Positions 58,385-64,000 of a stretch of DNA of 64,000 nucleotides are shown here, one piece after another. Position numbers and translations under genes: made by a program. Numbering within the stretch: position 1 is the stretch's first letter; each line of letters starts with the position of its first letter. This DNA is from Echinometra lucunter (taxonomy: Eukaryota; Echinodermata; Echinoidea; Camarodonta; Echinometridae): the NCBI GenBank assembly GCA_029962745.1, contig CM057162.1, forward strand, positions 13,827,650 through 13,891,649. The letters run 5' to 3'. Under the pieces are notes generated by a model. That model ran no database searches. It was not told the DNA's origin and saw only the letters and a program-made list of their open reading frames with translations.

Positions 58385-60755
58385 CGTGGATGGTGGGGGA
58401 AGGGTTGTGATGATGTAGCGGTAGACCCCAGGACTCAAATAAATGAGTGGAACGCAGGATTGTAGTGTTCACTGGATTTATTGTTGTTGTTCTCAGAAAA
58501 ATCACATAATCAGTAAAGAAAAACCCTGCAAAAAAGGCAGAAAAACAATTTCTATCAGGTTTCATGGTATCATTACATGACATAGGATTATACTGAACAT
58601 CTCGTGTATCACTGCTTGATTTCCATATTATCCTATCACTAGCTAACCATTAACATTATTAATGAATGCAATTGATTTCATTGCAGATTATATAATAGTG
58701 GCAATGATGCAAGGTATACTAAATTGGCTTCAAAACTCATGGACTCAATATCCCCGAATATGCTCGAATATCCAAACTTCATAGGATATACAAATGACTC
58801 GTCATTACATGAACATACCCGAACTAGTATAGTATCAATAAAACTCTAATCAACCATCATCTCAACTCGCACGTCTCATGATCTAAACATGCACTTGAAT
58901 ATCATTGCCTCATAGCAACTGTCATAAATCATGCACACCGATGATATTACTTTTATGTATGTCCGTTTAAACTTCATTACCAGATGCTTATCACGGTATA
59001 CCAAAAACAGATATTTATAACTTCATAATTATGAATAGTATTTGCAATCATGACTAAAAGTCACTCAAATAATTTATGCCTACCCTAAGTCAGATAGCAA
59101 CCAGCTCTTTTAAAGTATGAACCCTCATCCTCAGACAACATGATGATAACACCAACATTGGAGAGCTGAACATCTCACCTTAAAATAAAGAAGACTTGTA
59201 AATTCATTCTCATTCTGTGATCATAATGCTAATTCAAATTCACAAGATTGATAAGAATCCCTTTTTATGATAGTTAACATTCAATTATCAATCCTCAAAA
59301 TTATCAATCATTCACAAGATTGATAAGAATCCCTTTTTATGATAGTTAACATTCAATTATCAATCCTCAAAATTATCAATCAAAATCATAAATCAACATT
59401 ATCAATCATCAACTCACAAACTAAATTACTAGATCATATGGGAACACCATTACTATATAAAAACAATAATTAGTCACTATGATGAACATCGATTCTTGGG
59501 CGCCGCCATCTTGAATTACGGCCTACACATACATGTACCATATGTACTTATGGGCGCCGCCATATTGGATTATCTATTTACATTACTAAACCTTTCACCT
59601 GAATTAATAATGAGCCATCCAAAGTTTGGAGTTACATTTTCAAGTGCAACACTCAATTTCACAATTCATATTGTAGCTACTTGTTGTAGTGTTCAAATAT
59701 AAAAGTGTTTATCTAAGGAAAATATAACTCAATCCTCTAAATGAAGAATGAAATAAAGATGAAGAGAGATAACTTAGTAGAGAGAACTCAGAAGACACAA
59801 GAAAGATGAACTTAACAGGAAGAAGTCTGGTAGTGCTCTGCTTTATTCAACTCAACTTGGGGCTGCTTTGCCCAGAATCTTCAAAACATAAAATTTACAT
59901 AATGCATATTTAAATATTCAAATGATCAACAAACACTATCTTTAGTGGAGGAGTCTAACAGAATGGATAAGTCCAATTCAATAAAAGAACCAATAATGAA
60001 AGAAGCGATGAGATGATATAAGTAGTTTGGAATGATCAAATAAGAATGAGAGCTACCTGAGCTAAACTAAGGAATCAGGTGTGGGATGGAATGAATGAAC
60101 ACCCCTGAATAGAGAAAGAATGAAGGTGACAAAACAGAACAATAGAAAAGGGAATCTGGAGTAAAGGTGATGGTGATGACAACTGAATATCATTAACTAA
60201 ACTTAAGTAATTCCAGACTGCAAGGGAGGGCTGAAAAGGAAATAATGTAAATTAATTCAAGGTCCAGATGGACAACCAAGGAAGAGTAGACAAACAGAAT
60301 ATTAAGCAAAGTAAATGTAAATGATATCAAAATAACAGTCTTACAATATCATTTCTGTGAATGTAACAAATATCATAACCTATTACTTTCAACAGTTTAA
60401 CTTCAACAGGTTCTCATGAACTTGGCCTAAATAAATTTCACTTGACATCTGTCATATCAAATACAATTTACCTGAGACAGATTTTCATACTGACAGTGAC
60501 AGAAAAATAATCTTATTATTTCATACTGCATAGTACAAAGTAAATGTTACAATGGACACTTACATTTTTCCTTGTCCAAAAGAAACTCTGCCAAAATGAC
60601 GCCGTAACTGATAAGAAATGGCCAACACAACCCATTGCCAAGCTAGATGTATTTACAACGGGCCAGAGTGCAAAGTGATGAAAGGTGCAGTGCAGTGCGA
60701 TGCAAGGTGCGAGTGTACAAATCTCCCGCGGTACATTAATTACAAACTCCAATCA
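58385..60755. mobile_element. 2.4-kb unclassified insertion (gene 2 intron)
   Basis: Also absent from gene 1, whose intron aligns again after about 60760. It contains a 72-bp tandem duplication (59239-59310 and 59311-59382, beginning TTCACAAGATTGATAAGAAT) and two GGGCGCCGCCAT motifs near 59500 and 59550. No reading frame with recognisable domains and no clear terminal repeats, so its class is unknown. Confidence 0.5.
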
Positions 60756-61612
60756 CTACATTGCAGTTTCTGACATGTACATTATGTACAATACAGTGTT
60801 TCTACTGTGTAGGTGATATAGTATTTCAGGAATGGGGATCTCACCAACAGTTTGCACATTATTACCAGTATCCCTCTGAGAAGTTTTCCATATTCCCTTG
60901 TTTTTAATGCACAGGGGCGAATAGCCCGCCGCCCCCGTGTATTTTGAGCGCTGATGTACATGCAAAAATGAGTCCAAGTGGCACAGTCTTCAATTTACAC
61001 CAGCATAATTTGAATTTGATTGTAGTTGCAACTCCTGACATGACATGATATTTCATGTAATGCATCTTTAAGATTCACCGTAGGATTTATGACACTTGAA
61101 CTAGTTCATCCTATCTGAGAGACTTCTACTTCACTCTTCCCTGGGAACCCTCATTATTGGCTGGGAAATTATCTCAATTTTGCGTATCTTACTTGAAGAC
61201 AATAAATTCCATGTGACTCCCAGCTTTACATTTGCAAGCAGTAGTACAGATCGATTGACCAAGATCCATTAAAGGATATACATGTACATTCACTCTGAAT
61301 GGTTAATATGCAGTATGTTATACCATTCTGCTGCCTATCTTTTTATTATTAATTGTTACCATTCTTGGGTGTTAGATTTTCATACTGGAGGAGAAATCAG
61401 AATTTCATGAAAAAGGTCATGGCAGTAGTTCTTCCGGAAGTAACCAAATTTTTAATTTTTTTTCCAACTTTTGTCCCTCCTGATTGTCAGTTGTTTTAGA
61501 TAGTTCTTACAGTGCAACTGCAGCAATTGCTCATACGTGTAGATGAAGAACTTAGGTTGACATCCAAGTGAACGTAAATGTTTGTCTCATATTACTTTGA
61601 CATGTTATCCAG

Positions 61613-61789
61613 GTTAATCTCATTGTTGAGAGAGATTGTGGACCTACTATGTCGGTTGACGTGGCAGAGATGATATGCTCCATACCATCCCTGGAGACAG
61701 CTTCTTTGCGTGACACAGCTTTTATGCATGACACATTCTTACATGATGGTTTTTATGCAGTACTTGCAAAAAAAGGAAGAGAATCAAAG
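61613..61789 (+). CDS. First LRR exon, divergent type (gene 2)
   Basis: 177 bp, phase 0-0, 59 residues from VNLIVERDCGPTMS to KKGRESK. It differs from the gene 1 exon (53 residues) by a six-residue in-frame addition (TAFMHDTFLHD against TSLHD), which looks like a short internal duplication. The preceding intron is 4.4 kb against 1.4 kb in gene 1, because of insertions. Confidence 0.75.
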
Positions 61790-62680
61790 GTGAGCTTGTG
61801 TTCCTCTATTTCACTATGTCATGTGTAACAGGTGCAATATTCATTGCTCTTTGTTTACATCTACAATGTAAAACCTTCAGTGAATTGATTCCGTGAATTG
61901 ATAACTTCACAGCACATCCCTCCCCCCCCCCCCCCCCAAAAAAAAAAAAAATCATATTAAAGGACAGAAGAAATTTTTAAAAGAAATATTTTCCAAATTC
62001 TTGATCTAGGGATAAAAATTTCAAGAAATGAGAAGAACTGTGGTGTCTATGACTGGATTCGTAAATTCCACACTAACAAAATGTAAGAATACATGTATAT
62101 AATGGAATATGGGGAAGAAGTGTCTTTGTTTGATTCCAATCCTATCGACCAGACCACTACATGTGATGAGTTTGAAATATTTCGGAAATAAATTATGCAC
62201 TAAACTATAATGTCATTCCGTATACATGGTGCCATATGTCATACTCTGCATTGAATTTCAGACTGAAATAAGTACCGGTATGATCGATGTACGAGTACAT
62301 GTATGTGAAAGTAAGATTTTAATGTGCTTTACAGCATGATCCTTCAAGTTATTTAAGGGTGAAAATGAGTTTGCAGGGTTGACTATTGAAGGATGAATTT
62401 GGAAGATACATTTCTCCATTTACTCTCACCAGTATTGCTTGATTAATAATGATGATAATAATAATAATGTATTACATTTATATAGCGCATTACATGTACG
62501 TGAATACTTCAATGCGCTTTACAATGTTACTATTGTAACCCCTGATCACTGGATTTCTAGCCCGCACAAAAGTGTGCACCATCCCCACTCCTTAGGGAGC
62601 ATTGACCCCTTGGAAGAAACTCTATGTTTATCATGAATTTGAAGAATTGACAGGATTGTACAATCCAATATTATCATTAA

Positions 62681-62743
62681 TTGGAATGTATCTCAGTGAT
62701 GAGTTCTACTCTATATTAAAAGCAAAGGCATTGTCACTAAAAG
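62681..62743 (+). pseudogene. 3' fragment of an LRR exon (fossil, gene 2)
   Basis: Counterpart of the fragment at 28944-29005. It holds the last third of an LRR exon with no acceptor or 5' part, and the last exon base is changed from G to A. Not expected to be spliced. Confidence 0.65.
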
Positions 62744-63095
62744 TGCATATGTACTTCATGTCTGATAGACATTGAAAGTTTGAACAATAACTGTGTAAAA
62801 CACTTTGTAGGTTTATTTCTGATTTGTACATATACATTTTCATTACCTTTATTTCCTCTACTTCCATTTATCAATAATGTTTCAATGGCCATATGCAAGT
62901 GATGAACAAGATTGGATTTGAATCACTATATTTCCTTTTCTATTTTGATAAGTTTGGATTATTTAGGAAACAGTTTTCGCAGTGATGTCATACCATATAT
63001 GATGTCATACATGTACATGTATATGATGTCATATGGTAAACTCCTGAATTCTCTCCTTCCCATATAGGCTTAATACAGGTGTCACCGGCTTCCAG

Positions 63096-63177
63096 ATATT
63101 CAGATATTCAGATATTCAGATATTCAAAATTTATTGTCATGCTCAAAATAAAAATTACATTGGCACAAAAATCATCA
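63096..63177. mobile_element. 82-bp retroposon-like insertion with TTCCAG duplication (gene 2 intron)
   Basis: Interrupts the otherwise conserved intron block CTTCCAGTAGGCTA. TTCCAG occurs at 63090-63095 and 63178-63183. The insert opens with four ATATTCAG-type octamers and continues AAAATTTATTGTCATGCTCA. A short terminal repeat plus target duplication suggests the tail of a non-LTR element in reverse orientation. Confidence 0.7.
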
Positions 63178-63607
63178 TTCCAGTAGGCTATGGGTTAATA
63201 TTAATTCCAGGCTTGGATGAATATGATGCATGTGAAAGCAAGATTTGAAAGTGCTTGATAGATAAATAGAAAAGGCATGCTCCTTCCAATTATTTAAGGG
63301 TAAAAATGAGTTTTGTGTCAGAATTGATGATTGATGGATGACTTTGAAAGACATATTTTGCCATGTATTATCAGCAATATACATGTAGCTTTTATCATCC
63401 TGTTGGTAGCAACTTATGTATTATGTTTAGCATGATGTTGAACACATGGCAGGACTAAAAGATCCAATATTATCATTACTTCTGTGATTATCATTGAAAA
63501 AGTAATAAATCTAAAAAAAGTTTGAAAATTAAAACAGTAGATTTTATATGTTAATCTTCATGCACATATAAATTATGTTCATGAGATGAAAACATGTACT
63601 CTTGCAG

Positions 63608-63775
63608 GTCCAAAAACTGAGTCTTGAAGAAGTTAGGTGTTCTACACCATCCTCATCACATGACCTAGCAGAAGCACTGTCTTCTATGCAACAGCTGAAT
63701 CGCCTGACACTCGATCGAATGGATCTCAGAGATGAGTTTTGCTCTGCGTTGAAAGCAAGGGCATCATCCCTAAAG
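63608..63775 (+). CDS. LRR array exon 1 (gene 2)
   Basis: 168 bp, phase 0-0 (TTGCAG / GTATCT), 56 residues with two LRRs. Variable residues E7 E8 R10 and D36 R37. It also has S25 for C and R32 for D. The array presumably continues beyond the window, since the intron after it matches the gene 1 array introns. Confidence 0.85.
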
Positions 63776-64000
63776 GTATCTATATACTTCCTGTATGAGA
63801 GACATTGAAATTTGAACAATAAGTATGTGAAACACTTCATAGGTTTATTTCTGATGTGTACATATACATTTTCATTACCTTCATTTCTTCTACTACCATT
63901 TATCAATAATGTTGCAATGGCCATATGCAAGTGATGGACGAGATTGGATTTGAATCACTATATTTCCTTTTCTATTTTGATGAGTTTGGATTATTTAAGA
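63776..64000. other. Start of array intron at window end (gene 2)
   Basis: Matches the beginning of the gene 1 array introns (GAACAATAAGTATGTGAAAC, then TTTCTTCTACTACCATTTAT). This implies that more LRR units follow outside the window. Confidence 0.8.

Larger units (their letters stand above)
50989..64000 (+). other. NLR gene 2: tandem duplicate, partial at window end
   Basis: Gene-level entry: (50989)51050-51760, 53244-53410, 54386-54675, 55546-57209, 61613-61789, 63608-63775, then off the window. Order, phases and most intron sequence match gene 1 at an offset of about 30.7 kb, so the two arose by tandem segmental duplication. From the 2A exon through the NACHT exon there is no in-frame stop or frameshift. 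Only one intact array-type LRR exon lies within the window, and the C-terminal part is not visible. Confidence 0.85.

Overview
The window is animal genomic DNA, most likely from a sea urchin. Coding DNA occurs only as short pieces with splice sites and consistent phases, the flanks are AT-rich and full of mobile-element relics, and the recognisable genes are NLR (NACHT-LRR) immune receptors that carry a 2A-like peptide ahead of a Death domain. That architecture is known from the expanded NLR family of Strongylocentrotus purpuratus. The species cannot be fixed from this window. Every exon I can support lies on the plus strand.

Layout. 1-20254 is upstream intergenic DNA: segmental duplicates (1-1305 repeated at 18232-19488; 1306-3190 repeated in part near 10427 and 14930), several miniature inverted-repeat elements, and one exon-like 89-bp segment present in both copies of the duplicate. 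20255-47652 is NLR gene 1, apparently complete at the 3' end: a start exon with a transmembrane segment, a 2A exon, a Death exon, a NACHT exon, a first LRR exon, nine near-identical LRR exons in a tandem array of about 0.94 kb per unit, a linker exon, and a terminal exon with ten 51-residue repeats. 47653-49465 is 3' flank with a satellite-like repeat, followed by a 500-N assembly gap (49466-49965). 49966-64000 is NLR gene 2, a tandem duplicate that runs off the window after its second LRR exon.

How the parts work together. All exon junctions that I checked keep one reading frame: 2A exon to Death (phase 2), Death to NACHT (phase 1), and NACHT to every LRR exon and the linker (phase 0). For gene 1 this predicts a product of about 1,890 residues downstream of the 2A break. 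The product released upstream is either a short hydrophobic leader or, if the start exon is spliced on, a transmembrane protein of about 287 residues. The LRR exons differ from one another mainly at a few codons directly after each LxL strand, while the rest of the exon and the introns are nearly the same. This suggests selection for varied ligand-facing surfaces.

Mobile DNA has shaped the locus. It includes a 2-kb near-perfect palindrome with TA target duplication inside the LRR array, older relatives of it in both genes, a Helentron-like element with a 150-bp minisatellite core, a tRNA-derived SINE shared by both gene copies, and several MITEs. No rRNA gene, functional tRNA, CRISPR array or prokaryotic feature was seen.
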